DNA from: an uncultured bacterium
Lineage (GTDB): Bacteria; Cyanobacteriota; Vampirovibrionia; Gastranaerophilales; Gastranaerophilaceae
Assembly (NCBI GenBank): GCA_902776035.1
Contig: CACYOO010000011.1
Coordinates: 1-64,000 of the forward strand
Direction of reading: 5' to 3'
Length of the DNA: 64,000 nt
Below are positions 46,289-55,470 of the stretch, one piece after another. How positions within the stretch are numbered: the stretch's first letter is position 1; each line of letters opens with the position of its first letter. The notes under the pieces were generated by a model. The model saw only the letters and a list, made by a program, of their open reading frames with translations, was not told where the DNA came from and ran no database searches. The translations under genes and the position numbers were made by a program.

Positions 46289-47269
46289 ATGTGTAAATCA
46301 AAAAAATCGTACATTAATATACTATATGTTATATCTTCCATTGCAGTTGTTTTACTTCACACAAATGGAGTTCTTGGAAATTTCAAATCATACAATAATT
46401 ATATATTTGCCAACATTATAGAATGTATTTTTTATTTTGCTGCACCTATCTTTTTCATGTTATCAGGTGCAAATTTAATAAACTACAGAGAACGTTATAC
46501 TACTTTTGTATTTTATAAAAAAAGAATATTTAAAAGTTTTATACCTTTCGTATTTTGGACTTTTATATCTATATTGTGCTGTATATATATTTACAAATAT
46601 ATAAATATTGACTCAATAAATATAAATCTTATTTTAAATGGAATACTAAATCATGAATTTAATTTTAGTTTTTGGTTTTTTATTCCTTTGTTTATTTTAT
46701 ATCTATTTTTACCAATATTAAGTTATATAAGAAAATTTAAAAAACTTTTAGTTTTACTAGTCATTATATTGTTAGTTTTATTGAGATATCCTTTTGATTA
46801 TTTCATATTATCTTACCTGTCTGCAATTATGTATGCTTTAATAGGTTATATATTAGACAATATCTTTTTACCTAAAAAATTATGTTTAATTATATATACA
46901 GCCGCAATAATAGGTGTTGGACATCATTTTTTTATTAACATGACAACATCTCCATACAGTGTGTTCGGATATAAAAACTTAGACTGTATTTTGTATTCTA
47001 TTGGTATATTCACTTTTATAAAAAATTATGCAGATAAACTATATAGCAATAAAATTTTAGAAAAAATTTTTGAATTTTTAAAACAATATACATTCGCTAT
47101 TTATTTATTACACTATAATATTTTAAAAATCATTCCCATATATTTTGATTTAAGCATTGATTCTATATATTACAGGTACGTCGTACCTTTTGAAACTATT
47201 CTCATTTGCATTACTATTACTTATATAATAAGAAAAATTCCTTTGGGAAAATATATCCTAACCAATTAG
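46289..47269 (+). CDS. Acyltransferase family 3 membrane protein
   Basis: A 326-residue integral membrane protein with about ten helices, of the acyltransferase-3/OafA-WecH type, which O-acetylates surface sugars from cytoplasmic acetyl-CoA. The N-terminus has the family start NILYVISSIAVVLLHTNG with the catalytic-type His, followed by FFMLSGANL and the basic loop FYKKRIFKSFIPFVFW. It is very AT-rich. No Shine-Dalgarno is visible; a TTACAATTCTTAACAT motif lies about 95 bases upstream. It is a stand-alone gene, so the acceptor glycan is unknown. Confidence 0.88.
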   Translation: MCKSKKSYINILYVISSIAVVLLHTNGVLGNFKSYNNYIFANIIECIFYFAAPIFFMLSGANLINYRERYTTFVFYKKRIFKSFIPFVFWTFISILCCIYIYKYINIDSININLILNGILNHEFNFSFWFFIPLFILYLFLPILSYIRKFKKLLVLLVIILLVLLRYPFDYFILSYLSAIMYALIGYILDNIFLPKKLCLIIYTAAIIGVGHHFFINMTTSPYSVFGYKNLDCILYSIGIFTFIKNYADKLYSNKILEKIFEFLKQYTFAIYLLHYNILKIIPIYFDLSIDSIYYRYVVPFETILICITITYIIRKIPLGKYILTN

Positions 47270-47314
47270 TATAAAATCAAGCTATAAACCTTGTATATTA
47301 TTATAAAACTTAAA

Positions 47315-48514
47315 TTATAATTTTTTTACAAACTTATGTATTATTCTTTGTAAGATGCTTTCTTTATGTGGCTTTTCATTTAATTGTAAATTATCTTGAA
47401 ATTGAATTTTATTATTTTTCTTTTGGCTTATATTTTTAATAAATGCAGTTAAAGCTCCAATTCCAACAGCTAATGATGCAGCATATCCAACAGTTTCAAT
47501 TGCTTTATCGTTATTGGATATTTTCTTTGACTTATTACCGAATAATCTTTCAGCATTTTTAAAGAATACTTTATCTTCTATCTCTTGTGCATTTTCAGGA
47601 AAAGCTTCTTTAATTGCGGCTTTATATTTATCTACATTTGCAAAATAATTTTCTTTTGTTGCATTTTCTCCACTATCGCCTATCGGAGCATCAGTTCCCC
47701 AAAGAACTCTGTCTGCACCTACACGTTTTATTGCCTCAATCATTGTTTCAGGTTTTGTCCAAGATGTTTCAAGATATAAATTGGCATCTTTATTTTTGAT
47801 AGCTTGTTCTACAACGTCAATACCTTCTCTATTCCAAGATTCACGAACATCCCAGCACCATTTATCTCTGTCATTTTGCAACCCCCTTGCCTGAATTTCT
47901 TCTTCAGGTAAATCTTTTACACTTTTTGCAGGAACAAGGCACATGTGATAAAGCACAACAGGAACTTCAGGTGTTCTTTTTGCAAGTTCATATATTCGCT
48001 TTGGTGCTGCATATCCATCAGTTGTTTCAGTATGAAAAACACAAGGTAAATGTCTTTTTTGAGCAATCTTCATATAAGGATTATATCTCTCATCATCAGC
48101 GTTAATTTGTGTTTCCATAGGATGAAATTTTAATCCGTAAAACTTATCACCTTCATCAAAAAGTTTTTCTATATTTTTTGCATTACCGCTATCTACCTGA
48201 CATACCGCAAGCGGTTTAATTATATTTTGAGCATTTGCCGATTTGATTGTATTTATTAAATTCTTGTTAGCTTCAATTTCATTACTCACATATTTACCGT
48301 CAGACTTTCGGCACATTCCGTCTAATGCTGATGTTACAAATGTATCTACATAATCTTCATCAGGATTATCAGTTTGTTTTTTATGAAATTTGGTCAATGA
48401 ATCCGGCTCATACGAACGGTTGTCCATTTTACCCAAATGTGTATGCGAATCTATAATTCTTCCGTTAAACGCTATATTATAATTGTAAGGTCTTATACTT
48501 GTAACATTAACCAT
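47315..48514 (-). CDS. Amidohydrolase-2 family protein with C-terminal membrane anchor
   Basis: A 399-residue TIM-barrel metal-dependent hydrolase: IIDSHTHLG near the N-terminus, the His of VFHTETTDG, VVLYHMC, and WGTDAP with the catalytic Asp. The family includes decarboxylases and amidohydrolases; the substrate is unknown. After the barrel comes a hydrophobic helix (about residues 335-357, AASLAVGIGALTAF) and a basic tail, suggesting tail anchoring to the inner membrane. I start at the ATG at 48514, with GGAG seven bases upstream; the frame extends four codons to a TTG that overlaps this site. The N-terminus has MVNVTS and IAFNGR before the barrel. Confidence 0.8.
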   Translation of the reverse strand: MVNVTSIRPYNYNIAFNGRIIDSHTHLGKMDNRSYEPDSLTKFHKKQTDNPDEDYVDTFVTSALDGMCRKSDGKYVSNEIEANKNLINTIKSANAQNIIKPLAVCQVDSGNAKNIEKLFDEGDKFYGLKFHPMETQINADDERYNPYMKIAQKRHLPCVFHTETTDGYAAPKRIYELAKRTPEVPVVLYHMCLVPAKSVKDLPEEEIQARGLQNDRDKWCWDVRESWNREGIDVVEQAIKNKDANLYLETSWTKPETMIEAIKRVGADRVLWGTDAPIGDSGENATKENYFANVDKYKAAIKEAFPENAQEIEDKVFFKNAERLFGNKSKKISNNDKAIETVGYAASLAVGIGALTAFIKNISQKKNNKIQFQDNLQLNEKPHKESILQRIIHKFVKKL

Positions 48515-48616
48515 GTATATCTCCAAATATACAAGTATATAAACTCATAATATATTTTTTTGCTATATAAATTTATTGATATTTACATAAATTTATATTT
48601 TTCTATTTTGTTCTTA

Positions 48617-50419
48617 TTACAAGAAACAACCATCATCTGAATTTAATTTTTCGTGTAAGTAAGCTATTGTTTCAGGAAAATGTTGCTGCAAATATTGCGA
48701 ACGCATTGCAAGCACTTCATGAGATTTTGCTGTTGTTAAAAGAGCATTAGCTTCAGCAATAGTTTCCCTTTTTCCGCCTACCACACCACCATAATGAGTT
48801 TCATGATCTATAAAGTACGCTATATGGTTTCTTTGTGCATCAGGGAATGCTTTATTAAAAGCTTCCTTTTCCTTATCATAAATTTCATTAAATTTTTTAT
48901 CTTGAAATATCGCCTTATCTATAGTAGCTTCTTCATTTTCCATATCAACATATTTTAAATCAACAGCATGACCTAATTCATGGAGAATAACAAATAAATC
49001 ATCACCTGTGTGTATCAAACGGTCATATTCATCTGTTTGAGAATATGATTCTAATACATTAGTTGTACCGTCAAGAGTTTTAACACTTTCGCTAAGTTTA
49101 AGTAATTCTTCACCGGGCATTTTCTTTAAGACTTTTATAATTTCTTCCTGATCTCCAATAATACCGCTAGTTTCTCCTTTTTCAAATTTTGCAGTATTTT
49201 CCGGATTATTCATATCTGTTACTGTAACACTGTCATCATCCGCAGTAATTTCATACTTTTCATTATTTTTAGATGATATAAATTTATTTGGTGAAATAAC
49301 TTCAAAAGATTCGCTGTTTTGAAGAAGCACCTTTCCGTTTTTATCAGTAATTTTATAATCTGAAATTCTGTTACCTTGCGGATCATCTTCAAATAAATAT
49401 TCAGTTCTTGTTCCGTTTGAAGAAACCATATCTTTTTTTATTGACATAATTCCTGTTTTAGGATCAATTTTGCCTGAAGAAACTTGCTTTACTTCACCAT
49501 TCGGATACATATATTTTATATCCATAACACCTTTTATTTGAGATGGCTCAGTATATTCAGTTCTTTGAACTTTTCCGTTTTTATCTTTTATTATTCGGAT
49601 TTCATGAGTTACCTGATAATCTCCGTCAACTTTTTCATAACGGGTTTTTGCTGTTGTATGATTTCTGTAATCTGTTACTTTTTTTATTTTGTATGATTTT
49701 TTATCTAAATCAACTTCCTTACAAGATTCAAGAGCATACCTGTTCAAATTTTTATCAAGGATTTCCGTAAAAGATTCTCTGTTATAGCTTTCTGCTTTGC
49801 AAGTATAATCACCTTTCGAAAACTTATCACGTGCAAAAGTAACACCTATAAGTTCATCTTCCGAAAACATTCCAGCCATTTCATTTGCTTTTTGTGCAAC
49901 CTTTTTAATATCTAAATCTTTTTCTTTTGCAACTTTCAAAATATTGTCGCCTTCTAATGCACAAGTTGATAATTCTTTTATCTTTCCTCGTTCTTCAACT
50001 GTACAATTTTTAAATATCTCAGCAACATCTGTTTCCGAAAATTTATATCCACCCCTATTATTTTTAGTGGATACTATTTCAGTTATTTGTTTTAGTTCCT
50101 CAATTGGTTTTTTAAGAATATTTTTGAAACCCAATTGAGTAATATTATCTTGAGGAGCTAATTTTAAGGCATACTCACATTTTTTAGGTTCAGCCGTTAA
50201 AATTTCTTTTACTTCATTAACAATTTTTTCATAACGAAATTTTTTATCACCATTTTTATACTTTATCCCATCTATACTTTTCATTACAGTATCTACATCA
50301 TAAGTTTTTTGAAAAGTATCCTCCTTCTTATCAAACGGCCAAAAACCCATTTTTTCAGGTTGCTTGTTTGATTTTGGTTTTATTACTTTTTGAGCTGATA
50401 TATTATTATTTATTTCCAT
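48617..50419 (-). CDS. Large putative metalloprotease (HELGH...E) of unknown role
   Basis: A 600-residue protein without Sec signal or membrane helix. Residues 1-200 are helical and charged (starting MEINNNIS). Residues 200-420 hold repeated beta-hairpin-like units (KNGKVQRTEYTEP, YPNGEVKQVSSG, KNGKVLLQNSES) resembling MORN/YD-type sheets. Near residue 476 comes a zinc motif, LHELGHAVDLKY, and about 75 residues later ETIAEANALL, which could supply the third zinc ligand as in gluzincins such as anthrax lethal-factor-like proteases. The repeat-plus-protease design is reminiscent of secreted toxins or effectors, but this is inference. An AAGG site precedes the ATG. Confidence 0.7.
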   Translation of the reverse strand: MEINNNISAQKVIKPKSNKQPEKMGFWPFDKKEDTFQKTYDVDTVMKSIDGIKYKNGDKKFRYEKIVNEVKEILTAEPKKCEYALKLAPQDNITQLGFKNILKKPIEELKQITEIVSTKNNRGGYKFSETDVAEIFKNCTVEERGKIKELSTCALEGDNILKVAKEKDLDIKKVAQKANEMAGMFSEDELIGVTFARDKFSKGDYTCKAESYNRESFTEILDKNLNRYALESCKEVDLDKKSYKIKKVTDYRNHTTAKTRYEKVDGDYQVTHEIRIIKDKNGKVQRTEYTEPSQIKGVMDIKYMYPNGEVKQVSSGKIDPKTGIMSIKKDMVSSNGTRTEYLFEDDPQGNRISDYKITDKNGKVLLQNSESFEVISPNKFISSKNNEKYEITADDDSVTVTDMNNPENTAKFEKGETSGIIGDQEEIIKVLKKMPGEELLKLSESVKTLDGTTNVLESYSQTDEYDRLIHTGDDLFVILHELGHAVDLKYVDMENEEATIDKAIFQDKKFNEIYDKEKEAFNKAFPDAQRNHIAYFIDHETHYGGVVGGKRETIAEANALLTTAKSHEVLAMRSQYLQQHFPETIAYLHEKLNSDDGCFL

Positions 50420-50631
50420 TCTGTTTAACCTTTTTCTATTTTAATTTTATTATAAACTATCATAAAAACATATTCATTCTAAAAATTCTAAATATATTTT
50501 TTGTTAATATGTTAATAAGTTCAATACTTTGTAATATATATTTACATAAATATATTACTTAAAAATATAGATTACAGTATATAGATTTTTTACTTGCAAG
50601 TTAAGTGTCCACTTTCTAGGATACAGTTTAT

Positions 50632-50792
50632 GGATTGCCAGAAAAACCTGCGGTTTTCTCACAGCAATGACAAACAAAAAACAATGTCATTCCAAACTTG
50701 TTTCGGAATCCAGAACGAAAGAGATGCTGAAACGAATTCAGCATGACAAAAATGCTGTCATTACGAGGAGTGAAACGACGAAGTAATCCACA
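50632..50792. repeat. Cluster of dispersed intergenic repeat modules
   Basis: Three modules lie in a row: GGATTGCC...GCAATGACA with an AAAACC-TGC-GGTTTT hairpin; GTCATTCCAAACTTGTTTCGGAATCC; and GTCATTACGAGGAGTGAAACGACGAAGTAATCC. They match in style a repeat class common between bacterial genes and related to 37341-37426. Just before, 50604-50630 (AGTGTCCACTTTCTAGGATA...) resembles an insertion-sequence end; no transposase is present. The rest of the gap 50420-50844 is AT-rich and empty. Confidence 0.6.
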
Positions 50793-50844
50793 CTTTAAAT
50801 TTCTACATTTAATTTTCCGCTCAGTATTACAGAATATTCTCATT

Positions 50845-51057
50845 TTAGCGTGAACAAGCTCTAAATACTATTTCATATCCCATTTCATCCAAAATAATAT
50901 TTAGCTCATTAAAATTTGCAGTTCCTTTTTTTAGTTTTGTTGATAAATTTTGAACAGAAAAATTTTTACCTTTTTTTTCAGAAATAACCTTTGCCAAATG
51001 AGTTAATGTCATTCCATTATCAACTGCTAATTTTTTTATTTCATTACCTATATTCAT
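50845..51057 (-). CDS. Small helix-turn-helix DNA-binding protein
   Basis: A 70-residue protein with an XRE-like helix-turn-helix (MTLTHLAKVISEKKG...FSVQNLSTKLKKG) and a short C-terminal DEMGYEIVF segment, similar to small phage-type regulators. Its start codon overlaps the stop of the upstream XRE gene (ATGA), so the pair is translationally coupled. It may act with its partner as a heteromeric repressor. The dispersed repeats lie immediately downstream. Confidence 0.7.
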   Translation of the reverse strand: MNIGNEIKKLAVDNGMTLTHLAKVISEKKGKNFSVQNLSTKLKKGTANFNELNIILDEMGYEIVFRACSR

Positions 51058-51284
51058 AATTCATCTTTAAAATCTAATAACTTACTTTCAGGTACATCTA
51101 AAGCTTCCGAAAATTTAAATAGTAACCTAATGCTAATACCTCTTTTAGCTGTTTCTATTTTTGCGAGATGCTCTCTTGATATATCAACTATTTCAGCAAG
51201 ATCATTTTGAGATAATTTTTTATTTTTTCTCGCCTGCTGAATATTTTTACCTAATTTTTTAAATTTTGTAACCTCATTTGCCAC
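51054..51284 (-). CDS. XRE-family transcriptional regulator
   Basis: A 76-residue protein consisting of one classical HTH_3 domain: NIQQARKNKKLSQNDLAEIVDISREHLAKIE followed by ISIRLLFKFSEALDV. It starts with GTG at 51284. It is the first gene of a two-gene unit with another small HTH protein. Such pairs often occur at former mobile-element or toxin-antitoxin sites; no toxin is visible, but IS-like and repeat sequences lie next door. Confidence 0.82.
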   Translation of the reverse strand: MANEVTKFKKLGKNIQQARKNKKLSQNDLAEIVDISREHLAKIETAKRGISIRLLFKFSEALDVPESKLLDFKDEL

Positions 51285-51377
51285 ATATCAATTTTTAACT
51301 ATAATTTAATAAAAGTATGTAGTCTATAAGAGAACAAAGTAATAAAACTATACGAATAAGTAGAAAATCAAAGGTTA

Positions 51378-51857
51378 ATGATGATAACAAAAAAATTTAT
51401 CTTATTTTTAATGATATATTATATAACAATTCAAAATACTTGTTCTTTAGCTTTTGAGTATGACTATACACCTAATATTTTTAGAAATAAAAAACATCCT
51501 CATAGCGAAAGCTCATACCAACATGTTTGGTGTTCTGCTCATAACGGTATTGAAGAATTTGAAAACAATGATAAAACAAGAATTGACTGCCTAACCCAAA
51601 CTCACGCAATAGAGTTTGATTTTGCGGATAAATGGGCTGAAAGTATCGGTCAAGCTCTACATTATTCTTTTATGACCGGTAAAAGAGCTAAAATCATCCT
51701 AATTCTAGATAATCCTAAAAAACAAATTTACTATTTTGAAAGAATACAAAATTTAAGTAAAATTCATAATTTTGATGTAGAATATGTTACACCTGAAATC
51801 CTAAATATTATTGATAACAAATGTCGATATAAAGATTGCAAATGTCATAAACATTAA
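51378..51857 (+). CDS. Secreted PD-(D/E)xK nuclease-like protein
   Basis: A 159-residue protein with an N-terminal hydrophobic signal (about residues 5-24). The core, RIDCLTQTHAIEFDFADKW (Asp70, Glu79) followed by AESIGQALHYSFMTGKRAKIILIL, matches a recognised pattern of restriction-nuclease-like domains in which Asp and Glu form the metal site; the usual ExK Lys is replaced by Asp81, with Lys85 nearby. The C-terminus has four cysteines (CRYKDCKC plus an earlier Cys). A periplasmic or extracellular nucleic-acid-degrading or uptake role is possible. Confidence 0.65.
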   Translation: MMITKKFILFLMIYYITIQNTCSLAFEYDYTPNIFRNKKHPHSESSYQHVWCSAHNGIEEFENNDKTRIDCLTQTHAIEFDFADKWAESIGQALHYSFMTGKRAKIILILDNPKKQIYYFERIQNLSKIHNFDVEYVTPEILNIIDNKCRYKDCKCHKH

Positions 51858-51952
51858 ATTCAAATAAATTATTCATTTATTTTTTATTTAAATCTTGTAG
51901 AATAGCTTTTTTTTGTGATAAAATAAAAGAAAACTTTTCAGGAGATGTAATA

Positions 51953-53362
51953 ATGGAAGATTTAAGAGAAAAATATGAAGTTGTAATCGGTTTAGAAGTA
52001 CATGCAGACGGATGTGAATTCGGTAACGAACAAAATACAGAGATAAGTGCTATTACATTAGGAATGCCGGGTGTATTGCCTGTATTAAACAAAGCAGTAG
52101 TAGATATGGGTATATTAACAGGTCTTGCCCTAAACTGTGAAATTGCACACAAATGTAAATTTGACAGAAAACAATATTTTTATCCAGACTTACCTAAAGG
52201 ATACCAAATATCACAATATGACGAGCCGATTTGCGGAAAAGGACATATAAATATAAACGGTAAAACAATTGGTATTACAAGAGCACACTTGGAAGAAGAT
52301 GCAGGAAAACTTGTACACGTAGGTTCTGACGGTATTGCCGGTTCAAACTATTCCCTTGTAGACTTAAACAGAGCAGGAACACCTCTATTAGAAATCGTTT
52401 CAGAGCCAGATATGCGTTCTCCGCAAGAAGCAAGAGAATATATGGAAGAATTAAGAAATATTGTAAGATACGTTGGTGTTTGCGATGGAAACCTTGAAGA
52501 GGGTTCTATGAGATGTGATGCAAACATATCCATTATGCCAAAGGGTTCAAAAGAATTTGGTACTCGTGCAGAAATAAAGAATGTAAACAGCTTTAAAGCA
52601 TTAGAAAGGGCATTGGAATACGAAATTTACAGACAAATTGAAATTGTAGAAGAAGGCGGAGAAGTTGTTCAAGAAACAAGATTATGGGACGATAATGCAG
52701 GTGTTACACGCTCAATGAGAGGAAAAGAAGATGCTCACGATTACAGATATTTTCCTGAGCCGGATTTAATGCCGTTAGAAATTTCTCAAGAATGGATTGA
52801 CAGAATAAAAGCATCCATGCCTGAACTTCCTGAACAAAAACGTCAAAGATATATGGGCTTGGGTTTAAGCGAATATGATGCAAGTGTAATCGTTGCACAA
52901 TATGAACTTGCAATGTTCTTTGATAAAGTTCTTGAATTGGGAGCTAACCCTAAAATGGCTGTAAACTTTATGATGGGTGAAATTGCAGCATACTTAAAAG
53001 AACAAAAACTTTCCATTAACGATTCAAAACTTACACCTGAAAATCTGGTAGAATTAATAAGCTTAATCGAAAAAGCAACTATATCAAATAATATAGGTAA
53101 ACAAATTATTGCAGATATGCTTGCAAATGGAGAAAAGGCATCTGATATAGTTGAAAAGAAAGGTCTTTCTCAAATATCAGATGAGGGTGCAATAAAAGAA
53201 ATCGTACAAAAAGTTATTGACGCAAATCCATCTCAAGTTGAAGCTTATAGAGGTGGTAAAGACAAACTGTTCGGTTTCTTTGTAGGTCAAGTTATGAAAG
53301 AAACCAAAGGCAGAGCCAACCCTCAATCAGTAAACAAATTATTAAAAGATATGTTAGGTTAG
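51953..53362 (+). CDS. gatB: Aspartyl/glutamyl-tRNA(Asn/Gln) amidotransferase subunit B
   Basis: Kinase and tRNA-binding subunit of GatCAB, which converts Glu-tRNA(Gln) or Asp-tRNA(Asn) to the amide form. Canonical blocks are YEVVIGLEVH, FDRKQYFYPDLPKGYQISQYD, EGSMRCDANIS and the C-terminal YqeY-like helical domain. In the N-terminal region usually reading FCGCSTEFG...CPVCLG, this protein has ADGCEFG...ISAITLG: about eleven residues are missing and the four zinc-type cysteines are gone. A GGAG site precedes the ATG. gatA and gatC are not adjacent. Confidence 0.95.
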   Translation: MEDLREKYEVVIGLEVHADGCEFGNEQNTEISAITLGMPGVLPVLNKAVVDMGILTGLALNCEIAHKCKFDRKQYFYPDLPKGYQISQYDEPICGKGHININGKTIGITRAHLEEDAGKLVHVGSDGIAGSNYSLVDLNRAGTPLLEIVSEPDMRSPQEAREYMEELRNIVRYVGVCDGNLEEGSMRCDANISIMPKGSKEFGTRAEIKNVNSFKALERALEYEIYRQIEIVEEGGEVVQETRLWDDNAGVTRSMRGKEDAHDYRYFPEPDLMPLEISQEWIDRIKASMPELPEQKRQRYMGLGLSEYDASVIVAQYELAMFFDKVLELGANPKMAVNFMMGEIAAYLKEQKLSINDSKLTPENLVELISLIEKATISNNIGKQIIADMLANGEKASDIVEKKGLSQISDEGAIKEIVQKVIDANPSQVEAYRGGKDKLFGFFVGQVMKETKGRANPQSVNKLLKDMLG

Positions 53363-53382
53363 CAAAAAGAGAGATATATTGA

Positions 53383-54450
53383 ATGGTAAGTTTTATTCTT
53401 CATAAACAATCCTGTATGGATTTAGAAATACACGAACAACCGACTATTTTATCAAAAATATTATCCGAATACTTAACGTTTGATGGTAATTTAAAAATAG
53501 ATATACCTGAAAATACAAAAAGAATAGTGCTTGTTGCATCAGGTTCTTCATATCATTGTGCAAGATTTGGAGCGGATTTATTTGGAAAAGTTGCAAATAT
53601 GTCAGCAAGGGCTATCTACTCAAGTGAATTTCTATTAAAGCCAAAAGTTCCTGATGATGAAGGCACTGTATATATATTTATAACCCAATCAGGTGAAACA
53701 TCAGATACATTAAGGGCTGCAAAAAGAGCTAAACAACTTGGAATGACAATTATATGTATTACAAACAGTAATAAGTCATCTATTTGGAATTTAGCCGATT
53801 ATAAAATAAATTGTTTTGCAGGAGTTGAAAAAAGTATAGCAGCAACAAAATCTTTTACGGCACAAATGTTATGTCTGTATTTGTTAACTCTTAAGTATGC
53901 ACAAAAAGCAAACATAGATATCAAAAGCTATATTGAAGATATAAAAACACTTCCTAGAATTGTAAATGAAACATTCGATATGTCAAAAAAAATTCAACAA
54001 CTTGCTAAGATGTTGAAAAAAGAAAAGAACTTTATAATAACTGCTGATGGCATATCCTATGCTATGGCAAAAGAAGCCGCATTAAAAATACAAGAAACGT
54101 CTTATTTGAATGTTACTGCAATAATTCTTGGAGAATTTATGCATGGACATGTTGCTATACTAAGCAACAAAATACCTCTGATTTACATATCAGCTTCAGG
54201 CGTATCATATTCTGCAGCTAAAAATCTTGCAAAAATAAAACAGGATTACAATCCGCCTATTTATATAATTGGTCGTTCTCACGAAAGAATTACTCCAAAC
54301 TTTAATATAACAATAGATAATGAAAGCCCTGTTTTAAGAATGTTTTCAAATGCGGTTGTAATTCAGTTACTTGCTCTATTTATAGCTAATAAATTAGGAA
54401 GAAATGTAGATAAGCCAAAAGGACTTGTAAAAGTCGTAAAAGAAACATAA
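53383..54450 (+). CDS. SIS-domain sugar isomerase related to the GlmS isomerase domain
   Basis: A 355-residue protein with two SIS domains, equivalent to the C-terminal isomerase half of glucosamine-6-phosphate synthase without the glutaminase half. It has the GlmS-like entry MDLEIHEQP, SGSSYHCARFG and TQSGETSDTL phosphate-binding loops, the catalytic-type KEAALKIQETSY and EFMHGHVA, and the ending NVDKPKGLVKVV. It may deaminate or isomerise a hexosamine phosphate, as AgaS/FrlB-type proteins do. It follows gatB by 20 bases and precedes the GT-D-type gene by 21. Confidence 0.85.
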   Translation: MVSFILHKQSCMDLEIHEQPTILSKILSEYLTFDGNLKIDIPENTKRIVLVASGSSYHCARFGADLFGKVANMSARAIYSSEFLLKPKVPDDEGTVYIFITQSGETSDTLRAAKRAKQLGMTIICITNSNKSSIWNLADYKINCFAGVEKSIAATKSFTAQMLCLYLLTLKYAQKANIDIKSYIEDIKTLPRIVNETFDMSKKIQQLAKMLKKEKNFIITADGISYAMAKEAALKIQETSYLNVTAIILGEFMHGHVAILSNKIPLIYISASGVSYSAAKNLAKIKQDYNPPIYIIGRSHERITPNFNITIDNESPVLRMFSNAVVIQLLALFIANKLGRNVDKPKGLVKVVKET

Positions 54451-54471
54451 TAATTTTATTACGGAGAATAA

Positions 54472-55443
54472 ATGTATACTTTTAAAGAAGGTTTGATTAA
54501 CTTATGTACGCTATTTATGCCTAAAAAAGAATGGAGGCATGCATTTAGGAACAAATTTATAATATCTGCAAGATATAAAAAAAAGAAATATGGAAATAAG
54601 GATATTTATACAGGACAAACAGGAAACGACATAATAAAAGAGCAGATTTCTAAAGATGAACCATGTATGATATGCAGATATGGTTCTACCGAATTAGAAG
54701 CGGTTTACACTTATTTTAAAAATCCTAAAACACATTTTTATAAAGGTATTAAAAATAAGATATCCGAGTTATCAGGTTTCTTCCCTGCTACATCTGAAAA
54801 TTTAGCTAAGTTTTCGCAAGAATTTTTGGATTTGCAAAAAGATATTGATATTTTAGCAATATGGTATAATCCGGGAGAAGAAGCCATTTGTAATAAATGT
54901 CTTAGACCAGATGCAAAACTAATTACCTTATATTCTTTAGAATCATTTCAATATAATAATCCTTGGACAGAAGCTTTAAGAGGGAAAAAAGTTTTAATTA
55001 TACATCCGTTTGCAGAAACAATAGAAAAACAATATAAAAAAAGAGAAAATTTATTTGCAAACAAAGATGTATTACCTGAATTTGAGCTTTTAACATTAAA
55101 ACCGCCTCAGGGCTTAGCTGACAGTAAATTGGACTTACCTTATGACAATTGGTTTGAAGCACTTGAGGATACTAATCGCAAAATAGATGAGATTGATTTT
55201 GATATTGCAATCATAGGTGCAGGAGCTTACGGAATTTTTCTTGCACATCATTGCAAAGCGTTGGGTAAAAAAGCCGTTCACATGGGTGGTGCAACTCAGC
55301 TTCTTTTCGGTATAATCGGAAAAAGATGGGAAGAAGAATACAAAGGGTTTAAAGAAAAATATATGAATGAATTTTGGGTAAGACCGTCTGAAAATGAAAA
55401 ACCAAAGGGCTTAAATAAAGTTGAAAAAGGATGCTATTGGTAA
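54472..55443 (+). CDS. GT-D fold glycosyltransferase-like protein
   Basis: A 323-residue protein of the GT-D (DUF1792-like) type. It shows the CRYGSTELEAV motif near residue 66, WYNPGEE, the block VLIIHPFAETIEKQY, and the distinctive end IIGAGAYGIFLAHHCKALGKKAVHMGGATQLLFGI. Family members transfer sugars in surface-glycan or glycoprotein pathways. It is downstream of the SIS isomerase, consistent with amino-sugar metabolism feeding a glycan. A strong GGAG site precedes the ATG. Confidence 0.8.
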   Translation: MYTFKEGLINLCTLFMPKKEWRHAFRNKFIISARYKKKKYGNKDIYTGQTGNDIIKEQISKDEPCMICRYGSTELEAVYTYFKNPKTHFYKGIKNKISELSGFFPATSENLAKFSQEFLDLQKDIDILAIWYNPGEEAICNKCLRPDAKLITLYSLESFQYNNPWTEALRGKKVLIIHPFAETIEKQYKKRENLFANKDVLPEFELLTLKPPQGLADSKLDLPYDNWFEALEDTNRKIDEIDFDIAIIGAGAYGIFLAHHCKALGKKAVHMGGATQLLFGIIGKRWEEEYKGFKEKYMNEFWVRPSENEKPKGLNKVEKGCYW

Positions 55444-55470
55444 ATAATAATAAATTTTTAAGTTTATTAC

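Noticed and set aside
50628-50843. A 71-codon minus-strand frame with the peptide MLNSFQHLFRSG
   Set aside because: This is the familiar false translation of dispersed intergenic repeats; the DNA is a series of palindromic modules and there is no ribosome site.
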